Source of the DNA: Bacillota bacterium
GTDB taxonomy: Bacteria > Bacillota > Clostridia > Christensenellales > SZUA-584
Reading direction: 5' to 3'
NCBI GenBank assembly: GCA_023390815.1
Contig: JAEWCC010000054.1
Span: 1-30,003, forward strand
DNA: 30,003 bases
Under the pieces are notes generated by a model. That model saw only the letters and a program-made list of their open reading frames with translations, had not been told where the DNA came from and searched no databases. Position 1 is the stretch's first letter. Every line of letters starts with the position of its first letter. Below are positions 1 to 7,147 of the stretch, piece by piece. A program made the position numbers and the translations under genes.

Positions 1-158
1 GGTGGCCCCGGCGGTCTCGGTGGCCCCGGCGGTCTCGGTGGCCCCGGCGGTCTTGGCGGTCCCGGTGGTCTCGGCGGCCCCGGCGGTCTTACCCCCGGTG
101 GCCTGCCCGGCCCTCTTCCGCCATCCCTTTGGGCTACGAAGCGAGGGAAATTAGTCAT
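1..158 (-). CDS. Pro-rich hexapeptide-repeat protein, N-terminal part (runs off left edge)
   Basis: The minus strand has an AGGAGG Shine-Dalgarno (164-169) five bases before an ATG at 158, then an open frame to the window edge (52 full codons). The first 20 or so residues are mixed (MTNFPRFVAQRDGG...), followed by an imperfect then perfect repeat of the hexapeptide RPPGPP, encoded by an 18-bp DNA repeat. No signal peptide or membrane segment is visible in this part. The gene is divergent from the 340-1608 operon. I do not recognise the family. Pro/Arg/Gly repeats of this kind occur in spore-coat, surface and low-complexity proteins, but nothing here decides between them. The opposite strand reads as a collagen-like GGPGGL repeat, but it has no start or ribosome binding site in this window, so the minus strand is preferred. 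Confidence 0.65.
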   Translation of the reverse strand, partial: MTNFPRFVAQRDGGRGPGRPPGVRPPGPPRPPGPPRPPGPPRPPGPPRPPGP

Positions 159-230
159 AGTAACCTCCTGAAATAATCCTGATATATCATATGCGAGGCG
201 GTGCAAAGCGTAACGGGCCCATACATTTCA

Positions 231-259
231 TTGATGCGTACGGTATAATCTGTTATACT
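231..259 (+). promoter_or_regulatory. Sigma-A-type promoter for the thpR operon
   Basis: TTGATG at 231-236 and TATACT at 254-259 are separated by 17 bases. TG at 251-252 makes this an extended -10. A second TATAAT lies at 244-249 without a good -35 partner. The predicted transcript starts about 75 bases before the ATG at 340. Confidence 0.6.
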
Positions 260-339
260 TAATCAAGGTTAACCACCACATTAAGGAATCAGGGGCATCG
301 CAGGACAGACAGTCAGCATTGACGAAAGAAGGTTTGGCT

Positions 340-873
340 ATGCGATTGTTTATTGGAATCCGGGCGGGTTGTATCAAATACTTAGGCTCGCTGCAGCAGA
401 TGCTGAAAAAAGCGGGCAACGGCAACTTCACGCTCGCCGAAAACCTGCACATCACGCTTAAATTCTTGGGCGATGTGCCCTCCTCACGGCTTCGCGATCT
501 GCGGGCTGCGATCACCGAAACGGGCGGTAGCGCGTTCTCGCTGGAATGCCAGGGCATGCACATGATGGGCAAGGGCGGCATCGTTTCCGCGCGCGTGGGC
601 GGCGATCTCGAAGTGCTGTCCGCGCTGGTATCGCGGCTGGAGGATGCGCTGGAAAAGCGCGGCTTCGAGCGCGAAGCGCGCCCTTATCACCCCCACATTA
701 CGCTGGTTCGGAATTTTCACGCACTGCAGGGCGACGATGTCGCTTCGATGGCGCACAAGGGCTGCCGTTTCAAGGTTCAGGAGATTATCCTGTTCGAGAG
801 CCGGCGTGAAGCGGGTAAGCTGGTGTACGCACCGCTGTTTGCGCATCCGCTCCCGCCGCAACCGGAGAATTGA
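340..873 (+). CDS. thpR: RNA 2',3'-cyclic phosphodiesterase (LigT/ThpR, 2H family)
   Basis: A 177-residue protein with the two H-x-T-h motifs that define the 2H phosphoesterase superfamily: HITL at residues 37-40 and HITL at 119-122. The opening RLFIGI strand is also typical. Known members hydrolyse 2',3'-cyclic phosphodiester ends of RNA to 2'-phosphates and can ligate tRNA halves in vitro. Length matches the usual 175-190 residues. The ATG at 340 is preferred over an in-frame TTG at 319 because AAGAAGG precedes it at suitable distance and the conserved first strand starts directly after it. It is the first gene of a three-gene operon with the GNAT and TfoX-C genes. The substrate in this organism is unknown; family assignment is firm. 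Confidence 0.9.
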   Translation: MRLFIGIRAGCIKYLGSLQQMLKKAGNGNFTLAENLHITLKFLGDVPSSRLRDLRAAITETGGSAFSLECQGMHMMGKGGIVSARVGGDLEVLSALVSRLEDALEKRGFEREARPYHPHITLVRNFHALQGDDVASMAHKGCRFKVQEIILFESRREAGKLVYAPLFAHPLPPQPEN

Positions 874-892
874 CGCAGAAAAAGGGCTGTCT

Positions 893-1357
893 ATGGAATT
901 TGACATCATCGAGCTTACGGCAAAGCACAAACCCGAAGTTTTGGCGCTCATCGCGACGGATGATCTGCGCCCCGAAGACATACTTTCGGAAGGCACGCGG
1001 TATTGGGGCGCTTTTTCAGGTGACCATCAGCTGATCGGCGTAATCGGCTGCGAGTATGAAAACGAATACGGCTTGCTGCGCAGCGCGCTGGTGCTGCGCG
1101 AATACCGCGGATGCGGCATTGCGGCACGGCTGACGCAGACCCTTCTGCAGGCCGCGCGCGAGATGGGACTTAAGGCAGTTTACTTGTTCAGCACCGGCGC
1201 GGGGGACTACTGGAAGCGGCAGGGCTTCGTCGATACCCCGGTCAGCGAGGTTGTCAGCCTATTGCCCGGTGCGTATCAGGTGAAGCTGTTTGAGCGCCTC
1301 GGCTGGCTGCCGACCGAAGCCGCGTACCGGTACGATTTTAAACGGGAGGCTCTATGA
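893..1357 (+). CDS. GNAT-family N-acetyltransferase
   Basis: A 154-residue GNAT-fold protein. The acetyl-CoA binding motif A appears as LREYRGCGIAARL (R-x-x-G-x-G/A pattern) in mid-protein, preceded by the LLRSALVL strand and followed by YLFSTGAGDYWKRQGF. This layout is like ArsN2-type acetyltransferases, but the match is not strong enough to name a substrate. The start is the ATG at 893, 19 bases after the thpR stop. Longer in-frame extensions run through thpR and are rejected. The stop overlaps the next gene's start (ATGA at 1354-1357), which indicates translational coupling. Confidence 0.85.
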   Translation: MEFDIIELTAKHKPEVLALIATDDLRPEDILSEGTRYWGAFSGDHQLIGVIGCEYENEYGLLRSALVLREYRGCGIAARLTQTLLQAAREMGLKAVYLFSTGAGDYWKRQGFVDTPVSEVVSLLPGAYQVKLFERLGWLPTEAAYRYDFKREAL

Positions 1358-1608
1358 GCGCATTATCCGAAATGCCCAATATCGGTGCGACACTGGAGGC
1401 GCAACTCAAGCAGGCGGGTATCGATACGCCCGAACAATTAAAAGCTATCGGCAGCCGCGAAGCGTGGGTGCGTATCAAGGCCTTCGATCCGCCCGCCTGC
1501 ATCATGCGCCTCTGTGCGCTGGAGGGCGCGATACGCGGCGTGCGCTGGCATAATCTCGACGGAGATGTGAAACAGTCGCTGAGAGAGTTTTATCACAGCC
1601 ATAGATAA
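1354..1608 (+). CDS. TfoX C-terminal domain protein (helix-hairpin-helix-like)
   Basis: An 84-residue protein that matches the stand-alone TfoX/Sxy C-terminal domain: a start of LSEMPNIG, then LEAQLKQAGIDTPEQLKAIGS, then a CxMRLCALEGAIRG-like region and a C-terminal amphipathic helix. The first half has the pattern of a helix-hairpin-helix. In Gammaproteobacteria full-length TfoX/Sxy controls competence with CRP, but short single-domain versions are widespread and mostly uncharacterised. It overlaps the GNAT gene by 4 bases and is the last gene before a terminator. Confidence 0.85.
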   Translation: MSALSEMPNIGATLEAQLKQAGIDTPEQLKAIGSREAWVRIKAFDPPACIMRLCALEGAIRGVRWHNLDGDVKQSLREFYHSHR

Positions 1609-1615
1609 CAGAAAA

Positions 1616-1640
1616 CGGAGGCGATGCCCCCGCTTTTTTC
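1616..1640 (+). terminator. Rho-independent terminator of the thpR operon
   Basis: A 7-bp stem (1616-1622 with 1626-1632, one A-C mismatch, GAT loop) is followed by C and a T run (CTTTTTTCTTT). It lies directly after the TfoX-C gene. Confidence 0.7.
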
Positions 1641-1662
1641 TTTGTGTTCGGTTGGATACTGT

Positions 1663-2526
1663 TTATGCGATGCCCGGATTCAGCATCCCCGCCAAATCGG
1701 CCAGCGGGACGGAAAATTCGGGTTCGCCGTACACGCCCGACGTAATGGCGTATCGCGGGAAGACGATCACGAGTGCGGTGTCCGTCAGGTAATACCATTC
1801 CGAAGACGATACGCTCGTGAAGGAGAACATATCCGCATACGGGTCGGCGGCAATCAGCGCGCTGATCCGGTTATTCAATACCGTCATATAATCGGCACCC
1901 GGGGCAAACAGCTCGGCCAACTTGGGCTGCTGCGCGGGATCAGAGTTGATCACATTGATAAACGCGGAATCCGAACTCGTGTTGGCGCCGCCGCCATAGC
2001 TGCTGATGCTGATGCGGACCGAGAGTATGCCGCCGTCGTTGCGCTTGACCGCATAACTCGATTCGATCGTATACACGCCGTGTTCGCCGCTCGCGGCGGT
2101 CTCTTCCGATCGGGTTTCAAGCTCCGTTGCCATGTCCTTGAGATAGACGGATACGCCCTCATTGATGCCGCTCTGCTGCGCAGCGTCCTCCATGCCCGAG
2201 ATCTCGGGGTAGCGGATATCGACATCGATATATTCGTTGCTGTAAATCAGCGTACGTTCCGTCACGATAAGCGGATCGGGCAAAGGCGAAGGGGTGGGCG
2301 CGAGGGTTGCCGCAGGAGTAGTGACAGGCGTCTCCCCCGGGGCCGTGGTCGGTATCACCGTCGGCGTACTGATCACAACGGTGGAGGGTGTTGCCGCCGC
2401 AGTCTCACTGCCATTCGGTGTATCGCTGGCGGGCGGCGTGGTTACCACGCCTGCCGGTATGCTGCATCCCGCTAATATGGCAAGCAGTAAAATCGCGATG
2501 ACCGCAGATATCGTCCTGGTTTTCAT
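1663..2526 (-). CDS. Lipoprotein with DUF3298/RsiV-like domain
   Basis: A 287-residue predicted lipoprotein: signal peptide with lipobox LAGC (Cys21), a Thr/Pro/Ser-rich linker to about residue 85, then a globular domain. The motifs in the domain (YIDVDIRYPEI, later FINVIN and LAELFAPGADYMTVL, then WYYLTDTALVIVFPRYAI near the end) match the DUF4163/DUF3298 type seen in RsiV and PdaC-like extracellular domains. RsiV binds lysozyme; whether this protein binds peptidoglycan or a ligand is unknown. The ATG at 2526 has AAAGGAGA upstream. It is transcribed from its own promoter (2553-2582), just downstream of the cohesin-like gene. Confidence 0.8.
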   Translation of the reverse strand: MKTRTISAVIAILLLAILAGCSIPAGVVTTPPASDTPNGSETAAATPSTVVISTPTVIPTTAPGETPVTTPAATLAPTPSPLPDPLIVTERTLIYSNEYIDVDIRYPEISGMEDAAQQSGINEGVSVYLKDMATELETRSEETAASGEHGVYTIESSYAVKRNDGGILSVRISISSYGGGANTSSDSAFINVINSDPAQQPKLAELFAPGADYMTVLNNRISALIAADPYADMFSFTSVSSSEWYYLTDTALVIVFPRYAITSGVYGEPEFSVPLADLAGMLNPGIA

Positions 2527-2552
2527 ACCATCTCCTTTAGTCGATATGATTC

Positions 2553-2582
2553 AGTATATCACGATTCGACAACAATCGTCAA
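2553..2582 (-). promoter_or_regulatory. Promoter for the DUF3298 lipoprotein
   Basis: On the minus strand TTGACG (2577-2582) and TATACT (2553-2558) are separated by 18 bases, with a TGn extended -10. The transcript would start about 20 bases before the ATG at 2526. Confidence 0.6.
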
Positions 2583-2610
2583 AACCGGACATGTTTGTGT
2601 CTTTATCGGA

Positions 2611-3825
2611 CTACACGTCGACGCCCTTTTCCTGCGAGGTTTTGCGCAGCCGCTTCTCCATGCGTGCCGCTCTGCGCGCAGCGCGGGTGGCCTTGATATA
2701 GAGTATGGCGAAAACTGCCGCGGCTACCGCCAGCGCGGCGGCAGCTCCGCAAACCGCATAGAAAACGGCCGCGTTCACCGGGATGACGTCATGCGGATTA
2801 TCCGGGCCGGAAGAGGGCTTGGCCCCTGCAGTCGGCGCTGCCGTAGGTTCGGATGCGCCGCCGGAAGGCGCGATGTAGCGCTGCACGAATTCGTCCTCGA
2901 CATTATAGAGATAAAGACCTCTCTCTCCCGCCGAATTGCGGGCATAGACCAGATAGACGGAACCATCGGAGCCCTCCGCAATCCATGCGGGCACCTGCTT
3001 CTCCTTCCAGAGCAGCGTGGCCTCCTCATACCCTTCCGGCACCTGCACGGTATCGTCCGGCCAGATCAGCGTAAAGTTTTTGGACACCGACTGGATGGTG
3101 AGGTAAGGGAAAAATGCGTCCTTCTGCGCATCGTAAATATAAAACCCCGCCTTTTCGCCGGTCTTGTTCGATAAATACAGCAGGATCAGGTCGTCGGTAT
3201 CGGGGATGGCCGCGCCGCCCACATACTCGTCCCGGTAGGTCACCTGCCTGTCGGCGAACCCCGAAGGCAGCGTCAGGCTGGTGAGCGTGCGCCAGATATA
3301 CATCGGCTCTGCCGCGCCCGTCACATTTTCCGCAGGAACGCCCGTCAACGAAAGATCGACCGTCGGGGCGCTCTCTCCCGGCGTGGGCTGTGTGCCGGAG
3401 GATGCGATGAAAACGTTCACGCCCGCCTCCGCGGCTCCGAGCGGCTGTTCGTCATAGCTTAGCACATTTTCCATCGTCACGCGGACTTCCGCTTCTCCCG
3501 CGCCGATGGCTGCGAATTTGATCACCGCCGTCAGCGAGGACGCGCCGCCGTCCTGCAGGGAAACCATGTTGATATGTCCGTCCGATGCCCCTCCGTCGCT
3601 GCCGATATAGGACAGCAGCGCGGGGTCGTAGGTAAAAGCGCCGTCCGCCACGGCGATATGATCACCGGAAACCGTCACGGTCACGAGAACGGTGTCGCCG
3701 GTTTTGACCGTCGTCGAATCCGCCGTGACGGATATATCGGTCGCGTAGGCGGTCATCGGAAATACCAGCATCACTGCCAGCACAGCCATCCATACAATTG
3801 TCCTCGTTCTATGCGGTTTGCCCAA
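2611..3825 (-). CDS. Membrane-anchored cohesin-domain protein
   Basis: A 404-residue protein with a signal peptide (residues 1 to about 28, ending TAYA) and a cohesin-type beta-sandwich at about 29-140. Markers of the fold are VKTGDTVLVTVTVSG, then ADGAFTYDPALLSYIG and AVIKFAAIGAGEAEV. Next come a Thr/Pro linker, a second uncharacterised domain (about 150-320), a Pro-rich spacer, a transmembrane helix at about 354-377 and a basic cytoplasmic tail. Cohesins bind dockerins. The directly upstream gene carries a C-terminal dockerin, so the two products may pair at the cell surface. The start chosen is TTG at 3825: GGAGG (3834-3838) is 8 bases away, and the longer TTG at 3849 would lie before that site. 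Confidence 0.75.
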   Translation of the reverse strand: MGKPHRTRTIVWMAVLAVMLVFPMTAYATDISVTADSTTVKTGDTVLVTVTVSGDHIAVADGAFTYDPALLSYIGSDGGASDGHINMVSLQDGGASSLTAVIKFAAIGAGEAEVRVTMENVLSYDEQPLGAAEAGVNVFIASSGTQPTPGESAPTVDLSLTGVPAENVTGAAEPMYIWRTLTSLTLPSGFADRQVTYRDEYVGGAAIPDTDDLILLYLSNKTGEKAGFYIYDAQKDAFFPYLTIQSVSKNFTLIWPDDTVQVPEGYEEATLLWKEKQVPAWIAEGSDGSVYLVYARNSAGERGLYLYNVEDEFVQRYIAPSGGASEPTAAPTAGAKPSSGPDNPHDVIPVNAAVFYAVCGAAAALAVAAAVFAILYIKATRAARRAARMEKRLRKTSQEKGVDV

Positions 3826-3838
3826 CAGTCCGCCCTCC

Positions 3839-5599
3839 TTATTGCTCAATCGATTGCGCGCCTTGTATATGCTTGATCAGCCTCAGCGCGTCGAGGCTGT
3901 CCACAGTACCGTCGCGATTTACATCCGCAGCGGTGAGGTATGCGCCCGACAGTCGGCTGGCGTTCATCATATGCTGCCGCAGCGCGTTCAGATCATCCTG
4001 TGTGATGCTCCCGTCACCGTCCGTATCGCCGTACAGTACCACCGGAAGGTCGAAATACGACGCGCCGTCATCATATACCGTTCTGACAAAATCGCCCGTC
4101 GCGACCGCGCCATCCATCTTCGGCACGCCGTCCGAGCTGATCACGCTCAAGGTTCCGCCCGCCGAAGTGATCTCTGACAGCAGCTCAACCGGCGTTGTGC
4201 CGGGCCGAATGCCGCTGATATAGCCATCGGATATCGCGTAAGCATCGCTGGATAGCGCCGGTGCGCTGGCAGCCGTACCGATGGTAATCAGTTTTGTGCC
4301 CACGTAATAGAAGCTCAGGATGTCCGTACTGACCTGCCCCGCGGTGGCGCGCTGCTGTGCGCCGCGCTGGCTTAATCCCACGCCGTGCCCGTAGCGCCGG
4401 TTCGTGATAAACCAGCCTTCATACGCCGCGTACGCTGTGCCCTCCGTCTCCAGAACGCCCCGCTCCGCGCCGCGCATCCGCAGCCTCGCTTTGCCGGTAT
4501 TGAAAATACCTCGCGGGTTCTCTTCCGAATAGACGAGGTCGTCCAGCGTGAGTGTGACGGTGAGCTGCCCGACCGTACCGTCGGCAGAGGCCGCCATCAG
4601 CACGACATCCGCCTTGGTGTAGCACCGGCTGGGCGGATCGTAGATCGCGTCGTATGCCTTGACGCGTACAGTGGATACCAGCGTGACCGGCTTGCCGGCC
4701 GCCGCGTCCGCGCCCTGCTGCAGCATCGTAAGCACGAGTGGGTCCATCAGTGACCGCGTTTCCGCAGTGAATTCGGTAGGAATAAAGGATTTATTCTCCA
4801 GGCTGGACGGATTCTCCAAATCGAACCGGTCGTCTCGCTGTACGTAATACGGCAGGTCGCTGGCCCATACGTTGCCGGTCAGCTCGGTCTGCCCGCCGTT
4901 GGAAGCCGAGTAATACGCCTGGATGATGTCGCCATCGTACGTGAGCACCTGTCCCGCCGTTTCCTCCACGGCAGCGATGGCGCGCGTATAATCGCTGTTA
5001 TAACCATGATACACCTGATCGGCGGAAGTATCTAAAATGTCGTAGGCGCGCAGCCGGTATTTAGAGCAGTTCGCAGCGGCATATCCGCGTGCGCAGATCG
5101 CCTGTGCCTTGAGCGACTCGATCGGGAACGTGTTACTCATTTCATACGGCACCACGCCGTATAAATAGTGCTCGATAGGCAGCGTGTTGATCGCGCGGAT
5201 GCCGCCGTCGTAGACATCAAAAATCATATTGCCGAGGTAGGTGCATGTGCCGTAAATGGAATTTTTCAAACGGATATAAGCGGATGTCCCGCCGTAGTCG
5301 CCGCTGACCAGCGTGAGGGTGGACGCGCTGAAGGTATGGCCGCCGGAAGTGATCACCGGTCTGCCGCCCGACCTTGTGATGGTGATGTCATCGGGAGACA
5401 GCACAAAAGACGGGTCTTCCTTTAAAAAGTAGTCCCCAACGAACGATATGCCGATGGATTGAGGGGCATCAAGGGAAAGCAAAACGCGGATATCGGTGTA
5501 GAACGCGGCAGCGCGCGCAGAAGGCGCATTGGCAAACGCCAAAGCAAGAGTGACCAGAAGTGCGAGTATGAAAGCGGCCGGCTTCGCAATTTTCTTCAC
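3839..5599 (-). CDS. SpoIID/LytB-domain protein with C-terminal dockerin
   Basis: A 586-residue secreted protein. After the signal peptide (residues 1 to about 31) comes the SpoIID domain, marked by LPIEHYLYGVVPYEM (from about 140, with the Glu of VVPYEM in the place of the catalytic residue of SpoIID) and SLKAQAICARGYA. The second hallmark, YGHGVGLSQRGA, is at about 403-414. The C terminus (about 523-579) is a dockerin with two calcium-binding loops, DTDGDGSITQDD and DVNRDGTVDSLD. SpoIID-type enzymes are lytic transglycosylases acting on denuded glycan strands. The dockerin argues for docking on a cohesin rather than a sporulation complex. GTG at 5599 is chosen because AAGGA lies 6 bases upstream and the signal peptide begins there. 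The cohesin gene follows with its Shine-Dalgarno touching this stop. Confidence 0.88.
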   Translation of the reverse strand: MKKIAKPAAFILALLVTLALAFANAPSARAAAFYTDIRVLLSLDAPQSIGISFVGDYFLKEDPSFVLSPDDITITRSGGRPVITSGGHTFSASTLTLVSGDYGGTSAYIRLKNSIYGTCTYLGNMIFDVYDGGIRAINTLPIEHYLYGVVPYEMSNTFPIESLKAQAICARGYAAANCSKYRLRAYDILDTSADQVYHGYNSDYTRAIAAVEETAGQVLTYDGDIIQAYYSASNGGQTELTGNVWASDLPYYVQRDDRFDLENPSSLENKSFIPTEFTAETRSLMDPLVLTMLQQGADAAAGKPVTLVSTVRVKAYDAIYDPPSRCYTKADVVLMAASADGTVGQLTVTLTLDDLVYSEENPRGIFNTGKARLRMRGAERGVLETEGTAYAAYEGWFITNRRYGHGVGLSQRGAQQRATAGQVSTDILSFYYVGTKLITIGTAASAPALSSDAYAISDGYISGIRPGTTPVELLSEITSAGGTLSVISSDGVPKMDGAVATGDFVRTVYDDGASYFDLPVVLYGDTDGDGSITQDDLNALRQHMMNASRLSGAYLTAADVNRDGTVDSLDALRLIKHIQGAQSIEQ

Positions 5600-5685
5600 A
5601 GGCTGTCCTTTTCCCCACCACCCGAAAGCCCATCGAAACCATACAGGCGCTTGTCCGGCTGACAGTTCCCAACAGACTTGTATCG

Positions 5686-5714
5686 AGTATAACACAATTG
5701 CAGGATACAGACAA
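5686..5714 (-). promoter_or_regulatory. Promoter of the SpoIID-cohesin operon
   Basis: On the minus strand TTGTCT (5709-5714) and TATACT (5686-5691) are separated by 17 bases, with TGT directly before the -10. The leader is about 80 bases to the GTG at 5599. Confidence 0.6.
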
Positions 5715-5762
5715 GCCTATAAAACCTTGCGTCCACAGCCTTATGCGCTGAAAACCCGCTTT

Positions 5763-5790
5763 GTAGGGGACGGGCTCCTGCACGTCCCGC
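5763..5790. repeat. Hairpin repeat, type A, copy 1
   Basis: 28 bases beginning GTAGGGGACGGGCTCCTGC and ending CGTCCCGC. GGGACG and CGTCCC arms can pair. Identical to copy 3. Confidence 0.8.
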
Positions 5791-5812
5791 AGGCAGAATA
5801 CAAGGAAACACC

Positions 5813-5840
5813 GGGGCGGGCGTCCATTGGACGCCCCTGC
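5813..5840. repeat. Hairpin repeat, type B, copy 1
   Basis: Contains a perfect 8-bp inverted repeat, GGGCGTCC-ATT-GGACGCCC (5818-5836), flanked by a GGGGC start and a CTGC end similar to the type A copies. It lies between type A copies 1 and 2. Confidence 0.7.
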
Positions 5841-5888
5841 AGAAGAGGATTGCTGTGGATGCATTCGGTTAAATAAACCGCACCGTTC

Positions 5889-5916
5889 GTAGGGGACGGG
5901 CTCCTGCTCGTCCCGC
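5889..5916. repeat. Hairpin repeat, type A, copy 2
   Basis: Matches copies 1 and 3 except for one base in the arm region (CTCG instead of CACG). Confidence 0.8.
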
Positions 5917-5947
5917 TGCATTAGAAGAAGAGAACTGCATCGTATCG

Positions 5948-5972
5948 CAGGGGACGCCATTGGTATCCCGCC
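5948..5972. repeat. Hairpin repeat, type B, copy 2 (degenerate)
   Basis: Shares the CAGGGGACGCCATTGG core and the CCCGCC end with the family; the second arm is imperfect. Confidence 0.55.
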
Positions 5973-5982
5973 AAAATATTTC

Positions 5983-6010
5983 GTAGGGGACGGGCTCCTG
6001 CACGTCCCGC
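5983..6010. repeat. Hairpin repeat, type A, copy 3
   Basis: Identical over 28 bases to copy 1. It ends just before the terminator at 6011-6035. The rest of 5715-6049 between the repeats carries no convincing gene. Confidence 0.8.
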
Positions 6011-6035
6011 TAAAAGCGCCGCTTGTGCGGCGCTT
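6011..6035 (-). terminator. Terminator of the sigma factor operon
   Basis: A perfect 9-bp stem, AAGCGCCGC/GCGGCGCTT (6014-6022 with 6027-6035), has a 4-base loop. On the minus strand the stem runs into TTTTA. It lies 15 bases past the stop of the 6050-6457 gene. Confidence 0.8.
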
Positions 6036-6049
6036 CAGATGAGTCTTCC

Positions 6050-6457
6050 TTATTCCTCGCTCTTCGCTTCCGATTCTTCCTTCTTGCCGCGCTCCTTCAT
6101 ATACTGATCGAAGCGCTCCGCGCCCTCGCTTTGCCACCACTGCTCGTACACGTCGTCGAAATGCCCGCCGTGATAAACGCGCTGCGCGCGGTGCCAGTGT
6201 CTGCCGGGGCCTTTGGGCTCCTTAGGCCCTTTCGTTCCGTGTTCGCCAAAGCCGCCAATCAGCAGCCGCAGCAGCAGCACCAGCCCGAAGCCCTGCCAGT
6301 ACGTGATCGTTCCGAGTCCGAAGATTTCGGGCATCAGCCAGTTCCAGAGCACCATCACAAGCGCGCCCACCGCCACCGCGATCAACGCCGCGATCAATAC
6401 GCCCAGTACGATCTTTCCCAGTACGCGGAAGAATCCTCCGCCTTTTCCATGTTCCAT
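6050..6457 (-). CDS. Small membrane protein downstream of sigma factor
   Basis: A 135-residue protein with two hydrophobic helices: residues about 10-36 (VLGKIVLGVLIAALIAVAV and on) and about 50-66 (GFGLVLLLRLLIGGF). A charged, Trp/His-rich C-terminal tail ends in a run of Lys/Glu/Ser. ATG at 6457 has GGAGG 7 bases upstream; longer in-frame extensions lie inside the sigma gene. It starts 14 bases after the sigma factor stop, so the two are co-transcribed. It has no zinc-finger anti-sigma motif. Its position suggests that it regulates, or is regulated with, the sigma factor, but the function is unknown. Confidence 0.75.
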   Translation of the reverse strand: MEHGKGGGFFRVLGKIVLGVLIAALIAVAVGALVMVLWNWLMPEIFGLGTITYWQGFGLVLLLRLLIGGFGEHGTKGPKEPKGPGRHWHRAQRVYHGGHFDDVYEQWWQSEGAERFDQYMKERGKKEESEAKSEE

Positions 6458-6470
6458 GTCCTGCCCTCCT

Positions 6471-6953
6471 TCATTGCAGATATTCCTCCAGTATGATTGC
6501 CAGCTTCTTAACGGCGCGGCTTTTGCGCGCAAGCAGCGTGCCCACCGGCTCCCCGGTTTGCTCCGAGAGCTCGCGGTAGCTCCTGCCGTTCAGCGCCGTC
6601 TCCATAAATACAAAGCGGGATTTCTCGTCGAGCAGACCCAGCGCATCGGTCAGCGCACGGGAAAGCTCGCCGTCCAGCAGCGCTTCCTCGGGGGAGCCCA
6701 GCGTCCCTTCGGGTGCGTCGTCCAGCGGCGCTTCGTGCTTGCGGGCACGAAAATGGCTCAGTGCGGCGTTGCGCAGGGCAGCGTAAATATACGCGGTGGT
6801 GTTGCCGATACCATCCGTATTGCGGCACAGCATCTTTAACGCCACCTGCTGAACGATATCCTCCGCGTCATATTCGCTGAGCGTGCCAAACGATGCGCGC
6901 AGATAGTTTTTAAACCGCGCGAACCCGTCTGAAAACGCGTCCCCTATGCCCAT
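6471..6953 (-). CDS. ECF-like RNA polymerase sigma factor
   Basis: A 160-residue sigma-70 family protein. Region 2 is visible as YDAEDIVQQVALKML followed by AYIYAALRNAALSHFRARK. Region 4 is visible as LDEKSRFVFMETALNGRSYRELSEQTGEPVGTLLARKSRAVKKL, a helix-turn-helix for -35 recognition. It has no region 1.1 or 3, as in ECF factors. Upstream in-frame starts (GTG at 7010) are rejected because a promoter -10 (6996-7001) lies downstream of them. The ATG at 6953 is preceded by GGGAGAGGG. It is divergent from the radical SAM operon. The promoter it recognises cannot be read from this window. Confidence 0.85.
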   Translation of the reverse strand: MGIGDAFSDGFARFKNYLRASFGTLSEYDAEDIVQQVALKMLCRNTDGIGNTTAYIYAALRNAALSHFRARKHEAPLDDAPEGTLGSPEEALLDGELSRALTDALGLLDEKSRFVFMETALNGRSYRELSEQTGEPVGTLLARKSRAVKKLAIILEEYLQ

Positions 6954-6995
6954 TCGCCCTCTCCCGGTATTTTCCTGACCGCTTCCATCATACTG

Positions 6996-7023
6996 ATTAT
7001 ACAACCACACTCAAGACGCACAA
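6996..7023 (-). promoter_or_regulatory. Promoter of the sigma factor gene
   Basis: On the minus strand TTGTGC (7018-7023) and a perfect TATAAT (6996-7001) are separated by 16 bases. The transcript would start near 6989, 36 bases before the ATG at 6953. Confidence 0.55.
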
Positions 7024-7147
7024 GGCCTCAGTTTATTGCATCCTTTGCGCGAAATTTTGAAGGATTGGATAAATATATCGTAAAAGATATCGAAAACCAC
7101 GTTTTATTGATATATAATGCATAGCGTATCAATCCATGGAGGACAGC

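Noticed and set aside
1..170. Collagen-like GGPGGL protein on the plus strand
   Set aside because: No start or Shine-Dalgarno is in view, while the minus strand has a perfect site and start for the Pro-rich reading.
1624..2475. 283-codon open frame on the plus strand
   Set aside because: It is a shadow of the DUF3298 lipoprotein gene, with a composition dominated by Arg and Gly.
5763..6010. CRISPR array
   Set aside because: Units are internally palindromic, spacing is irregular, two repeat types alternate, and no cas gene is nearby.
5469..6140. 223-codon minus-strand open frame across the repeat cluster
   Set aside because: It overlaps the SpoIID start and the terminator and is made largely of translated repeat units.
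6954..7010. GTG start of the sigma factor at 7010
   Set aside because: A perfect TATAAT at 6996-7001 lies downstream of that codon, so the transcript cannot contain it.
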